In this document: positions 16,759-24,537 of the stretch, one piece after another
Numbering within the stretch: position 1 is the stretch's first letter
How the letters are laid out: every line of letters starts with the position of its first letter
Assembly (NCBI GenBank): GCA_964471755.1
Contig: CAYYJM010000015.1
Span: 1 to 44,148 of the forward strand
Length of the DNA: 44,148 nt
Direction: 5' to 3'
Source of the DNA: CAYYJM01 sp964471755
GTDB lineage: Bacteria; Planctomycetota; Planctomycetia; Gemmatales; Gemmataceae
Position numbers and translations under genes: made by a program
The notes under the pieces: model-generated
Told to the model about the DNA's origin: nothing
Database searches by the model: none
What the model saw: the letters and a program-made list of their open reading frames with translations, nothing else

Positions 16759-17910
16759 ATGATCCGCCTCTTCCCGTTGCTTCTCCCGCTGCTCCTCGCG
16801 CTTCCGGACGTACCGCCATCGCCACCGGTCGTGGCCGGACTGATCCGCCAGCTCGGCGATGACGATTTCGATCGACGCGAGCAGGCCCAGAAGCGGCTCG
16901 CCGAGCTGGGCGAGACGATTCTGGAGCCGCTCCGGGCGGCCCTGGCCGATGGCGATGCCGAGGTTCGCCGACGTGTCGGCGAATTGATCCGCGAGATCGA
17001 ACTGGATCGAACCGGCGTCGTCCGGGTTCTGGCCGGGCACACCAACGAGGTCTGGTGCGTCGGCTTCACGCCGGACAGCAAGCAGATCGTCTCGGGCGGC
17101 TACGACGCGACGGTGCGTCTGTGGGACCTGGCCTCGGGCCGGGAACTGCGCCGCTTCGAGGGACATCGAGAGAATGTCAGCGCCCTGGCGGTGTCAGTGG
17201 ACGGGAAGTACGTCCTCACCGGCAGCGGCACGATGGGCGGCAGTGATCATCTGATGCGTCTGTTCGACCGGGCCAGTGGTGCCGAGGTGCGCCGGTTCAG
17301 CGGACACGGCCAGCGTCTGCTCGGGGTGGCGTTCGTCCCGGGCAGGAACCTGCTCGTCTCCGGCAGCGGCGACAACAGTCTGCGGATCTGGGAACGCGAC
17401 TCGGGCAAGGAACTGCGCAAGCTCGATGGCCACTCCGAGCGGGTGCGGGCCATCGCCGTCGATCCCCAGGGACGACGGGTGGCGTCGGGCAGTTTCGATC
17501 AGAGCGTCCGGGTCTGGGATCTCGACACGGGCAAGGAGCTGCGCAAACTCGTCGGCCACAATCAGATGCTCATGACGGTGGGCTGGTCGCCGGACGGCAA
17601 GTATATCATCTCCGGGGGAGCGGACCACGCGGCCCGGCTGTTCGATCCGGAGAGCGGTGCGGTCGTCCGCGTCTTCCAGGGGCACACGGGCATGGTCTAC
17701 GGCGTCGCCATCAGTCCCAACGGCAAGTACCTGATCACGGCCGGAGCGGATCGCACCGTCCGGGCCTGGGAGGTGGCGACGGGCAAGCAGCTCCGCTGCT
17801 ACGAGGGGCACGAGGATTACGTCATGGCCGTGGCAATCTCGCCCGATGGCCGATTCCTCGTCTCGGCCAGCAAGGATCGCACGCTCCGGGTCTGGAAGAT
17901 GCCGCGTTGA
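16759..17910 (+). CDS. Exported WD40 repeat protein, paralogue of the preceding gene
   Basis: The start is ATG at 16759, 4 bases after the stop of the upstream paralogue, giving 383 residues. A short hydrophobic signal (MIRLFPLLLPLLLALP) precedes a HEAT-like helical unit (LIRQLGDDDFDRREQAQKRL, GDAEVRRRVGELI) that closely matches the upstream protein. Seven WD40 blades then run to the end (for example GHTNEVWCVGFTPDSKQIVS and SASKDRTLRVWKMP). One blade carries a small insert, GSGTMGGSDHLMR. The shared design and spacing suggest the pair works together or is a recent duplication with split roles. The next gene starts 13 bases on and may be in the same transcript. Confidence 0.9.
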   Translation: MIRLFPLLLPLLLALPDVPPSPPVVAGLIRQLGDDDFDRREQAQKRLAELGETILEPLRAALADGDAEVRRRVGELIREIELDRTGVVRVLAGHTNEVWCVGFTPDSKQIVSGGYDATVRLWDLASGRELRRFEGHRENVSALAVSVDGKYVLTGSGTMGGSDHLMRLFDRASGAEVRRFSGHGQRLLGVAFVPGRNLLVSGSGDNSLRIWERDSGKELRKLDGHSERVRAIAVDPQGRRVASGSFDQSVRVWDLDTGKELRKLVGHNQMLMTVGWSPDGKYIISGGADHAARLFDPESGAVVRVFQGHTGMVYGVAISPNGKYLITAGADRTVRAWEVATGKQLRCYEGHEDYVMAVAISPDGRFLVSASKDRTLRVWKMPR

Positions 17911-17923
17911 GAGGATTCCATCG

Positions 17924-18517
17924 ATGTCCACACCGCTACCGCACATCGTTCTCGTTCGCCACGGTGAAACGGCCTGGTCGCTGTCCGGTCAGCACACCGG
18001 CCGAACCGACATCCCCTTGACCCCGAAGGGGGAAGTGAACGCCCGTCAACTCGGCCGTCGCCTGGTCGGCTCGGCGTTCACGCTGGTTCTGACCAGCCCG
18101 CTGAGCCGGGCCCGGCGGACCTGCGAACTGGCCGGCTTCGGCGATCGGGCCGAAGTCTGCGACGATCTGATGGAGTGGAACTACGGCGACTACGAGGGGC
18201 TCACCTCGACCCAGATCCGCGAGCGCCGCCCCGACTGGCTCCTCTTCCGCGATGGCTGCCCCAATGGCGAGAGTCCGCCGGAGGTCGAGAGCCGGCTGCA
18301 ACGCCTGGTCGGCCGACTGCGCGCCCTGGAGGGCGACGCCCTGCTGTTCGCTCACGGCCACATCCTGCGCTGCCTGGCGAGCGTCTGGCTCGGTCAGGGC
18401 GTGATGCTGGGCAAATCCCTCGCCCTGTCGGCTGCATCGCTGTCCATTCTCGGTTACGATCACCACCGCGACGAGCCGGTGATCCGGTTGTGGAACGACA
18501 CGTCGCACCTGGGATGA
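17924..18517 (+). CDS. Histidine phosphatase, phosphoglycerate mutase-like
   Basis: The 197-residue cytoplasmic protein belongs to the histidine phosphatase superfamily. The catalytic His13 lies in VLVRHGETAW. LTSPLSRARRTCELAG gives the conserved Arg, MEWNYGDYEG supplies the acid residue, and the second catalytic His is in LLFAHGHILRC. The size and the WNYGDYEG motif fit the small phosphatases (CobC/GpmB-like) rather than a true phosphoglycerate mutase. ATG at 17924 follows GAGAGGA at 17909-17915. It lies 13 bases after the WD40 pair and may share their promoter, but no functional link is known. Confidence 0.9.
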   Translation: MSTPLPHIVLVRHGETAWSLSGQHTGRTDIPLTPKGEVNARQLGRRLVGSAFTLVLTSPLSRARRTCELAGFGDRAEVCDDLMEWNYGDYEGLTSTQIRERRPDWLLFRDGCPNGESPPEVESRLQRLVGRLRALEGDALLFAHGHILRCLASVWLGQGVMLGKSLALSAASLSILGYDHHRDEPVIRLWNDTSHLG

Positions 18518-18532
18518 GGGTGAGCCCATCAT

Positions 18533-18593
18533 CATTTAGCGGCGGGCTTGCCCGCCGTCCGACGAAGACCGCCGGCAAGCCGGCGGCTAAATG
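18533..18593. repeat. Double-hairpin palindromic repeat before a start codon
   Basis: The outer arms are CATTTAGC and GCTAAATG. Inside lie two perfect small hairpins: GGCGGGC-TT-GCCCGCC (18541-18556) and CCGCCGGC-AA-GCCGGCGG (18569-18586). A half copy of the same element is at 26727-26754. Here it ends 26 bases before the DJ-1/PfpI start codon. It may be a mobile repeat or a terminator for the phosphatase transcript. Confidence 0.8.
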
Positions 18594-18619
18594 AGGTATC
18601 AATCGCAGAGGAGCGCAGC

Positions 18620-19174
18620 ATGGCCAGGGTACTGCTGGTGATCGGTGACGCGGCCGAGGTTCTCGACACCTTCTATCCGCTGTTTCGGATCAAGGAGGCG
18701 GGCCACGAGTGCGTCGTCGCCGGGCCGGCGAAGCGGGTCTATCACCTCGTCCAGCACGAGCGGCCGGCCGACTGGGACATCACCGAGGAGAAGCCCGGCT
18801 ACCATCTGGCGGCCGACATTGCCTTCAAGGACATCAAGCCGGCCGAGTATCGTGGCATCATCCTTTCCGGCGGGCGGGCTCCGGAGTACCTGCGTTACGA
18901 TCAGGATCTCCTGCGGATCGTTCGCTGGTTCGACGAGCAGAAGCTGCCGATCGCCTCGGTCTGTCACGGCATCGAGATCATCACGGCGGCGGGCATCGGC
19001 CGGGGCAAGACGGCGACGACCGTGGCCAAGTGCAAGCTGGACGCCGAGCAGGGCGGCGCGACCTACGTCGATCGCGAGGTGGTCGTCGATGGCAACCTGG
19101 TCACGGCACGCACCTGGCACGATAACCCGGCCTGGATGCGCGAGTTTCTGAAGCTGCTCGACAGGGCCGGGTGA
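18620..19174 (+). CDS. DJ-1/PfpI family protein
   Basis: The 184-residue protein has the class I glutamine amidotransferase-like fold of the DJ-1/PfpI group. MARVLLVIGDAAEVLDTFYP is the first strand and helix, FKDIKPAEYRGIILSGGRAP is the central motif, and the nucleophile elbow is IASVCHGIEI with Cys115 followed by His116. Family members include deglycases, chaperones and proteases of disputed activity, so I do not name a reaction. The conserved Cys argues for an active enzyme. ATG at 18620 follows AGAGGAG about 6 bases upstream. It lies just after the double-hairpin repeat and probably has its own transcript or reads through from the phosphatase. Confidence 0.9.
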   Translation: MARVLLVIGDAAEVLDTFYPLFRIKEAGHECVVAGPAKRVYHLVQHERPADWDITEEKPGYHLAADIAFKDIKPAEYRGIILSGGRAPEYLRYDQDLLRIVRWFDEQKLPIASVCHGIEIITAAGIGRGKTATTVAKCKLDAEQGGATYVDREVVVDGNLVTARTWHDNPAWMREFLKLLDRAG

Positions 19175-19280
19175 GGGCGCAGAAGCGGTCCCGTCCGCAC
19201 GCGATTTTCCTGGTCCGCGTCGGAACCTTGCCTTACCATCGGGGTTACAGGGGTATGGTTCACGGTTCGCGATAAACTCG

Positions 19281-19301
19281 CTCTGGACGGCTCGTCCAGA
19301 G
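19281..19301 (+). other. Hairpin in the 5' leader of the DUF1549/DUF1553 gene
   Basis: CTCTGGAC (19281-19288) pairs perfectly with GTCCAGAG (19294-19301) around GGCTC. The stem ends 24 bases before the ATG and 9 before the AGGAG ribosome site. It may affect translation or be fortuitous. Confidence 0.5.
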
Positions 19302-19324
19302 ATCTCGACCAGGAGAATCGACGG

Positions 19325-20938
19325 ATGTCCCTTCAGACTCGGTTGTTGCGTGGTCTGGGGCTGACGATCACGGCGGGTATGCTGGTCCTCGTGGCCGGCA
19401 TCGGTCTGATCGAAGCCCAGCCTCAGGCGAAGCGAAAAGCGACTCGGGAGAGCGGTAAACTCGATGCCGCCGCCCTGGCCCGGGTGATCGACCAGGCCAT
19501 CACGGCCAAGCTCAAGGCCGAGGGTGTCAAGCCCTCCGACCGGGCCGACGATGCCGAGTTCCTCCGTCGCGTCCATCTCGACCTGACCGGCAAGGTCCCC
19601 ACGAAGGAAGCCGCCGCTGCCTTCCTCGCCGACACCAATCCGAACAAGCGGGCGAAGCTGATCGACCAACTCCTGGACAGCAAGGAATACGGCGTCCACC
19701 TGACCGACCTGTGGGCGTCCCTGATGCTGCCGCGGACCAGCGATAACCGTCGTCTGAACGCGGACGCGCTGGACAAGTGGCTGGAGAAGAACTTCAACGC
19801 GAACACGTCCTGGGACCGGATGGTGACCGATCTGCTGACCGCGACCGGCACCCAGGCCGAGAACGGCGCGACGACCTACTTCCTGGCTAACAACACCGTG
19901 GACAAGATGACCGACTCGGTCGGCAAGCTGTTCATGGGTCTGCAGTTACAGTGCGCTCAGTGTCATCCGCATCCGTTCACGGAGTGGACGCAGAAGCAAT
20001 ACTGGGAGACGGCCGCCTACTTCATGAAGGTGCAGCCGGGCAACGTCAACGCCGCCGCCAAGAACAAGACCTCGCCGGGCGTGCAGGAGTTGCCGCGAGC
20101 CAAGGGCAAGCGTCGTGGTCTGCCCGAGTCGGCCCAGTTCCTTCCGCCGAAGGCCCTCGATGGCACCACGCCGAAGATCGGTGCGAACGAAGCGCTCCGA
20201 CCGTACCTGGCGAAGTGGCTCTGCACCCCGGAGAACAAGTTCTTCTCGCGGGCGATCGTCAATCGCGTCTGGGCACAACTGTTCGCACGCGGCTTCGTCA
20301 ATCCGATCGACGACATCCGCCCGGAGAACGTGCCGTCGCACCCGGAATTGTTCGAGACAATGGCGCGACAATTCGCCCAGAGCGGCTTCGACCTCAAGGA
20401 TCTCTACCGGGCCATCTGCCTGAGCGAAACCTATCAGCGGTCCAGCAAGCCGAACGACAGCAACCGTGGCGTCGAACCGACCCTGTTCGCACGCATGAAC
20501 ATCAAGGTGCTGTCTCCGGAGCAGCTGTACGACTCGATCCAGGTCGTTCTCGGTGGTGATCGTGCGCCGGCGCGACCGAACCGGCCGAAACAGCCGAACC
20601 GGCCGCAGGCCAACGCCAAGGTGGCATTCGTTAACTTCTTCAACCTCGATGAGAACTGGGATCCGATGGAGTTCCAGGCCGGCATTCCGCAGGTGCTTCG
20701 GCTGATGAACTCGGCCCAGATGAACAACCCGGCCCGGGCGCAGGCCCTCACCCGTGAGGCGAAGACGCCGGCCGAGGCGGTCGAGATTCTCTACCTGAAC
20801 GTGCTGTCGCGCAAGCCCACCGCGAAGGAACTGGACCGGAGCCTGGCCCACCTCAAGACGGTCGGCGACAATCGCCAGGGCCTGGCCGATCTGCTCTGGG
20901 TGCTGGTCAACTCCAGCGAGTTTGCCGTGAACCGCTAA
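19325..20938 (+). CDS. Exported DUF1549/DUF1553 protein
   Basis: The 537-residue protein has a signal peptide (about 1-31, ending LIEAQPQ). A DUF1549 domain at about 50-230 (FLRRVHLDLTGKVPTKEAA) and a DUF1553 domain at about 270-520 (FFSRAIVNRVWAQLFARGFV, LSPEQLYDSIQVVLGG) follow. A CxxCH motif (Cys210, Cys213, His214: QCAQCHPHPF) lies in the DUF1549 part and resembles a haem-binding site, though binding has not been shown. This family is greatly expanded in planctomycetes and verrucomicrobia and is nearly always followed by a DUF1501 gene, as here 96 bases downstream. At 537 residues it is a short version; many relatives have extra N-terminal cytochrome domains. A role in handling complex polysaccharides has been proposed. 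Confidence 0.93.
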   Translation: MSLQTRLLRGLGLTITAGMLVLVAGIGLIEAQPQAKRKATRESGKLDAAALARVIDQAITAKLKAEGVKPSDRADDAEFLRRVHLDLTGKVPTKEAAAAFLADTNPNKRAKLIDQLLDSKEYGVHLTDLWASLMLPRTSDNRRLNADALDKWLEKNFNANTSWDRMVTDLLTATGTQAENGATTYFLANNTVDKMTDSVGKLFMGLQLQCAQCHPHPFTEWTQKQYWETAAYFMKVQPGNVNAAAKNKTSPGVQELPRAKGKRRGLPESAQFLPPKALDGTTPKIGANEALRPYLAKWLCTPENKFFSRAIVNRVWAQLFARGFVNPIDDIRPENVPSHPELFETMARQFAQSGFDLKDLYRAICLSETYQRSSKPNDSNRGVEPTLFARMNIKVLSPEQLYDSIQVVLGGDRAPARPNRPKQPNRPQANAKVAFVNFFNLDENWDPMEFQAGIPQVLRLMNSAQMNNPARAQALTREAKTPAEAVEILYLNVLSRKPTAKELDRSLAHLKTVGDNRQGLADLLWVLVNSSEFAVNR

Positions 20939-20950
20939 CGAGAACGAACC

Positions 20951-20977
20951 GCGAGCGACGGATGTCCCGTCGCTCGC
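20951..20977. terminator. Hairpin between the DUF1549/1553 and DUF1501 genes
   Basis: GCGAGCGACGG (20951-20961) pairs perfectly with CCGTCGCTCGC (20967-20977) around ATGTC. There is no T-run, so it may be a partial terminator, a transcript-stability hairpin or a dispersed repeat. Confidence 0.4.
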
Positions 20978-21034
20978 TGACTGAATACGACCTGAAATCT
21001 TCCGAACACGACCTCAACCTACGGTACATTCCCC

Positions 21035-22309
21035 ATGCAGAATTCCCTCCCGGCTGGCCTGAATCGGCGTGATGTGCTGCGTCTGAGCGCAGCGGGTGTC
21101 GGCGGTGCGTGCCTGTCTGGCTGGATGGGCGTGCTGGCCAACGCCGCCGCCCAGTCGAAGGTCAAGGCGAAGTCGTGCATCCTGCTGTGGATGGACGGCG
21201 GGCCCAGCCACAAGGACACGTTCGACCTCAAGCCGGGCACCAAGAATGCCGGCGAGTTCAAGCCGATCCAGACCAGCGTGCCGGGTATCGAGATCAGCGA
21301 ACACTTCGCCCGGGTGGCGAAGTTCATGCAGCACGGAGCCATTCTCCGCGGCATGAGTACGGCCGAGGGGGCTCACGCTCGCGCCAAGTTCAACATGCAC
21401 ACAGGCTACCGCGAAGGCGTCGGTGGCGTCGCGTATCCGAGCATCGGCTCGATCGTCTCGATGGAACTGGGTCGGCCGGACTTCCCGCTGCCGAACTTCG
21501 TGACCGTCGGCAGCCGCAGTTACGGAGCCGGCTTCCTCGGCGCGCATCATCAGCCACTGAACATCGTCAACCCCAGCGGTGGCGTCGAGAACCTGCGCCC
21601 GTTCGTCAGCCAGAGTGCGTTCAGCAATCGCGTCGGTCTGCTAGAAGAGATGGAGAAGGCATTTTACGGCACCTATGCGGCTGACGCAGGCCTGGACCAT
21701 GCCACGACTTACGCTCGCGCCGTCACGCTGATGAAGTCGAAGGAAGGCAAGGCGTTCGATCTGGCCGAGGAGGCGTCCGCTCTGTCTGCCTACGGCGAGG
21801 GGAACTTCGGCAAGGGGGTGCTGCTGGCTCGCCGTCTGGTCGAGGTCGGCGTGCCGTTCGTCGAGGTGAGCCTCGGCGGCTGGGACACGCACCAGGACAA
21901 CTGGACCCGCGTCAAGTCCAACTCGCTGCAGGTCGATAAGGCGCTGTCCTCGCTGCTGAGCGATCTGAAGGAACGCGGCCTGCTCGACACCACGCTGGTG
22001 ATCTGGATGGGCGAGTTCGGTCGGACGCCGAAGATCAACACCCGCAGCGCCAAGCCGGGTCGGGACCATTACCCACGGGCCTGGTCGTCGGTCATGTTCG
22101 GCGGCGGCATCAAGGGCGGCCAGGTCGTCGGCAAGACGGACTCGGAAGGTGCCGAGGTCATCGAGCGGAAGACCAACGCGCTGGACTTCCTGGCCACGGT
22201 CTGCTCGGTCCTGGGCATCGACTACACCAAGCAGAACCAGACCCCGACGGGCCGGCCGGTGCGGGTCGTCGATAAGGGAGCTAACCCGATCAAGGAACTG
22301 CTGAGCTGA
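21035..22309 (+). CDS. DUF1501 family exported protein, partner of DUF1549/1553 protein
   Basis: The 424-residue protein starts with a twin-arginine-type signal (NRRDVLRLSAAGVGGACLSG), so it is probably exported folded. The DUF1501 domain fills the rest: LLWMDGGPSHKDTFDLKPG near the start, EVSLGGWDTHQDN in the middle, and LVIWMGEFGRTPKIN, GRDHYPRAWS and VMFGGGIKGGQVVG near the end. The fold is of the alkaline phosphatase/sulfatase superfamily, and the Asp/His residues in MDGGPSH, GGWDTH, GEFGRTP and GRDHY are the expected metal ligands. Its reaction is unknown. It lies 96 bases after the DUF1549/1553 gene, the usual planctomycete arrangement, and ends before a good terminator. Confidence 0.93.
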   Translation: MQNSLPAGLNRRDVLRLSAAGVGGACLSGWMGVLANAAAQSKVKAKSCILLWMDGGPSHKDTFDLKPGTKNAGEFKPIQTSVPGIEISEHFARVAKFMQHGAILRGMSTAEGAHARAKFNMHTGYREGVGGVAYPSIGSIVSMELGRPDFPLPNFVTVGSRSYGAGFLGAHHQPLNIVNPSGGVENLRPFVSQSAFSNRVGLLEEMEKAFYGTYAADAGLDHATTYARAVTLMKSKEGKAFDLAEEASALSAYGEGNFGKGVLLARRLVEVGVPFVEVSLGGWDTHQDNWTRVKSNSLQVDKALSSLLSDLKERGLLDTTLVIWMGEFGRTPKINTRSAKPGRDHYPRAWSSVMFGGGIKGGQVVGKTDSEGAEVIERKTNALDFLATVCSVLGIDYTKQNQTPTGRPVRVVDKGANPIKELLS

Positions 22310-22342
22310 GGCAGGACCGCTGGCCGGTTCTCTGAATGCACG

Positions 22343-22378
22343 AGCCCGGAAAGCGCGGGAGCTTTCCGGGCTTCTTTC
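22343..22378 (+). terminator. Rho-independent terminator after the DUF1501 gene
   Basis: A 12-bp perfect stem (AGCCCGGAAAGC with GCTTTCCGGGCT) around GCGGGA is followed by TCTTTC. It lies 34 bases after the stop codon at 22309. Confidence 0.85.
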
Positions 22379-22428
22379 GTGTGCGGCGTGGGCGGAATAC
22401 AATGCCTCCCACTCACGAAGGGGGGCGC

Positions 22429-22953
22429 ATGAGTACGCAGCGTGTCTACACGGGTTACAGCGGTCAGCTCGCGGTCATGGCCGAGTTGATTTTCCGTCAG
22501 GTCAACGTGGCCCTTCCTCAGGTCGATCTCGGAACCGATTTGTTCGCATTCCAGGATGCGACGGAGGGGCTTTGCCGCTTGCAGGTCAAGACCGCTCAGG
22601 GCACGCGGTACGTCCGCGAGGAGGGATACTCGGCGCAGTTCGGCTTTCCGATGCGACAGCTGGAGCGAGCGAGTGGCCCGGCCTTGTCCTACGTCCTGGT
22701 CGTTCGGTTCGAGGGACGGTTCGTGGAGTTCGTGGTCCTGGCTCGAACGGCCGTGGTCAACTGGTGGAATGGGGATCGGCGTTTCGGTACGGAGAATCCG
22801 GCTTCGGGAGACCTGGTCGTCACCGTTCAGTTCCGACCGGATTCCGTCACCTGCGGCGAGATCGATCTCACTCCCTTTCGGAACACCTGGTCCCTGCCGG
22901 GTTTGGAACTACGATCAAGTTCGACACCGGGACCGCAACCCGATCAGGCGTGA
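22429..22953 (+). CDS. Possible PD-(D/E)XK nuclease-fold protein, DUF4365-like
   Basis: The product is 174 residues from the ATG at 22429, which has GGGGGG 4 bases upstream. ATG at 22402 overlaps a possible -10 box (TACAAT, 22398-22403) and is less likely. The first half reads GYSGQLAVMAELIF, then VDLGTDLFAF, then LCRLQVKTAQG. This Glu...GxD...QxK order is the signature of the restriction-endonuclease fold as found in DUF4365-type proteins. The second half has no clear motif. No methyltransferase or specificity gene is near, so a classic restriction system is unlikely. The last 10 bases overlap the convergent gene. The nuclease activity is an inference from the motif only. Confidence 0.65.
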   Translation: MSTQRVYTGYSGQLAVMAELIFRQVNVALPQVDLGTDLFAFQDATEGLCRLQVKTAQGTRYVREEGYSAQFGFPMRQLERASGPALSYVLVVRFEGRFVEFVVLARTAVVNWWNGDRRFGTENPASGDLVVTVQFRPDSVTCGEIDLTPFRNTWSLPGLELRSSSTPGPQPDQA

Positions 22954-23513
22954 GCCGGGGCGAGCGCTGGTGGTATCGCCAGGATCGTTTCACGCGTGTC
23001 GTCGTCCAGAAGAACGTAACCGAGATCATCGAGGTCGGCCAGCGAGACTCCGGTCAGGATCGGAGCCAGTTCCCAGATCAGTTCGGCCAGATCAGCCCGC
23101 GGCGCGTGATACGCTGCCCACGAGTCCGGCCCAATCTCGCCGCGAACCAGCACCGGGATGGCATCCGGAAAGGCGCTGCGAAGCAAGGCCCGGCTCAGCG
23201 GATTGGTCGCCACGAACCGGGCGTTGCCCTCTCGCGAGACGTGGATCAGGACCGGGCCGAGCGGACCGATCGAGACGCTGCCGTTGGTTTCAAGCACGGC
23301 CCAGTCATCGCGACCGGTACAGCTTGCGAGGGTCTCGGCGAACGCGACGGCATCGGTGCGATCCTCGAAGACGACCAGCCAGTGTCGGCCCGTCTCCGGT
23401 TCCAGAATTCGGGGCAATCGTCCCAGGTCCTTCCCTTGCTGACTCAGCCGTCGGCTATACCAGATGAAATCGGCAGCGGTCATGCCGGGGGAGCGCGTAA
23501 CGGTAAAGGGCAT
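22944..23513 (-). CDS. Conserved-looking protein of unknown function
   Basis: The 189-residue product is not recognised. ATG at 23513 is chosen over ATG at 23519 because AGGAGG (23521-23526) is 7 bases from the first and only 1 base from the second. There is no signal peptide or membrane helix. The sequence is acidic toward the end (LADLDDLGYVLLDDDTRETI) and has a mixed alpha/beta look (HWLVVFEDRTDAVAFAETLA). It is convergent with the nuclease-like gene, overlapping it by 10 bases, and lies 45 bases after the end of the metallophosphoesterase gene on the same strand, so it is probably co-transcribed with that gene. Coding is supported by the strong ribosome site and frame use. Confidence 0.7.
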   Translation of the reverse strand: MPFTVTRSPGMTAADFIWYSRRLSQQGKDLGRLPRILEPETGRHWLVVFEDRTDAVAFAETLASCTGRDDWAVLETNGSVSIGPLGPVLIHVSREGNARFVATNPLSRALLRSAFPDAIPVLVRGEIGPDSWAAYHAPRADLAELIWELAPILTGVSLADLDDLGYVLLDDDTRETILAIPPALAPAHA

Positions 23514-23558
23514 GATCATTCCTCCTCTGGGTCCATTCTACCCCGACGGCCGCATCGC

Positions 23559-24437
23559 TCACGGATCGAACTGCACGGCCTCGATCGTCAGGTCTGGCCA
23601 GTTGAGGTAAAGCAGCCGCTTGAACGGATAGTCGCTACCGATGTTCACGCCCGGAATGCCGCCGAGATGGCCCTCGCAGGCCCGGTGCGTGTGACCGGAG
23701 AAGGCGTACGCGATCCGGTCGGCCCGCTGACGCAGCACCGCCTCGATGGCCGTGTTCCCACTCAGGGCCGCCCAGAGCAGCTGGTCCATGTCGAAGACCG
23801 CATTCGGCGGCACCGGAAAGGCGATGCCCCGGAAGGCCGGATGGTGCGTGAAGGCCAGAACACGCGGCACCTGTGCCAGCGCCTCGTCGAGCTGGCGTGC
23901 GAACTTGTCCACGACCAGTTGCGTGAAGCCCGGATCGTCGAGCGACCAGCGGACGAAGTTGGCGTCGTTGTGTCGGCCCCGACTGAACCGCTTGGTCTGA
24001 AGCCGTTCCATCTCGTCGGGAAAACGCTCGCGGAACTCGTCGATCGACCAGGAGTAATCGTACCAGTTGATGGTGCCGACCAGGGCGACCTCGGCCTCGG
24101 GCAGGATCAGCGGGCCGTCATCGAGATAGTGGAAGCCGGCCTCGCGGGCGATCTCCGGCAGGACCGATTCGTACAGGACCAGCGAATCGATCCGCTCCTC
24201 GTCGCGCGGAATCCAGATATCATGATTTCCAGGCAGGACGGCCTTGAAGCCGGGGAAGTCGGCGAAGGCACGCAGGCATTCGCCCCAGTAGTCGCCCGAG
24301 CCGACATCGCCGGCGATGACGAGGCCATCGGCGGGGTGCTGGCGAAGGTATTCGACCAGACGCTGATTGGGTTCCTGACCGCGTGGGTGGCCCCAGTGCA
24401 GGTCGGCCGTCAAGGCGAGACGCAGCTTCCGGCTCAT
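23559..24437 (-). CDS. Calcineurin-like metallophosphoesterase
   Basis: The 292-residue cytoplasmic protein shows all metallophosphoesterase motifs in order: ADLHWGH (D-x-H), IAGDVGSGDY (GD), LPGNHDIW (GNHD), FTHHPAF (GHxH-like His) and FSGHTHRACEG (GHTH). These residues bind two metal ions and cleave phosphate esters. The substrate is unknown; relatives include nucleotidases and phosphodiesterases. ATG at 24437 follows GGGAG at about 6 bases, and the protein then starts with MSRKLRLALTADLHWGH, as in the family. Longer in-frame starts would add an unrelated tail. It is divergent from the secreted protein at 24538 and followed by the unknown gene at 23513. Confidence 0.92.
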   Translation of the reverse strand: MSRKLRLALTADLHWGHPRGQEPNQRLVEYLRQHPADGLVIAGDVGSGDYWGECLRAFADFPGFKAVLPGNHDIWIPRDEERIDSLVLYESVLPEIAREAGFHYLDDGPLILPEAEVALVGTINWYDYSWSIDEFRERFPDEMERLQTKRFSRGRHNDANFVRWSLDDPGFTQLVVDKFARQLDEALAQVPRVLAFTHHPAFRGIAFPVPPNAVFDMDQLLWAALSGNTAIEAVLRQRADRIAYAFSGHTHRACEGHLGGIPGVNIGSDYPFKRLLYLNWPDLTIEAVQFDP

Positions 24438-24537
24438 GCGATCTCCCAATGATCCTGAAACACACCCCAGGGCGGTGGGGTATCCCGAGTACAAGTGACA
24501 ACCCTGGACGAACCCAGCACCGTAAAGGAGCCCGGGC

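Noticed and set aside
19228..19259. Promoter for the DUF1549/1553 gene (TTGCCT and TATGGT)
   Set aside because: The spacing is 20 bp and both boxes are weak.
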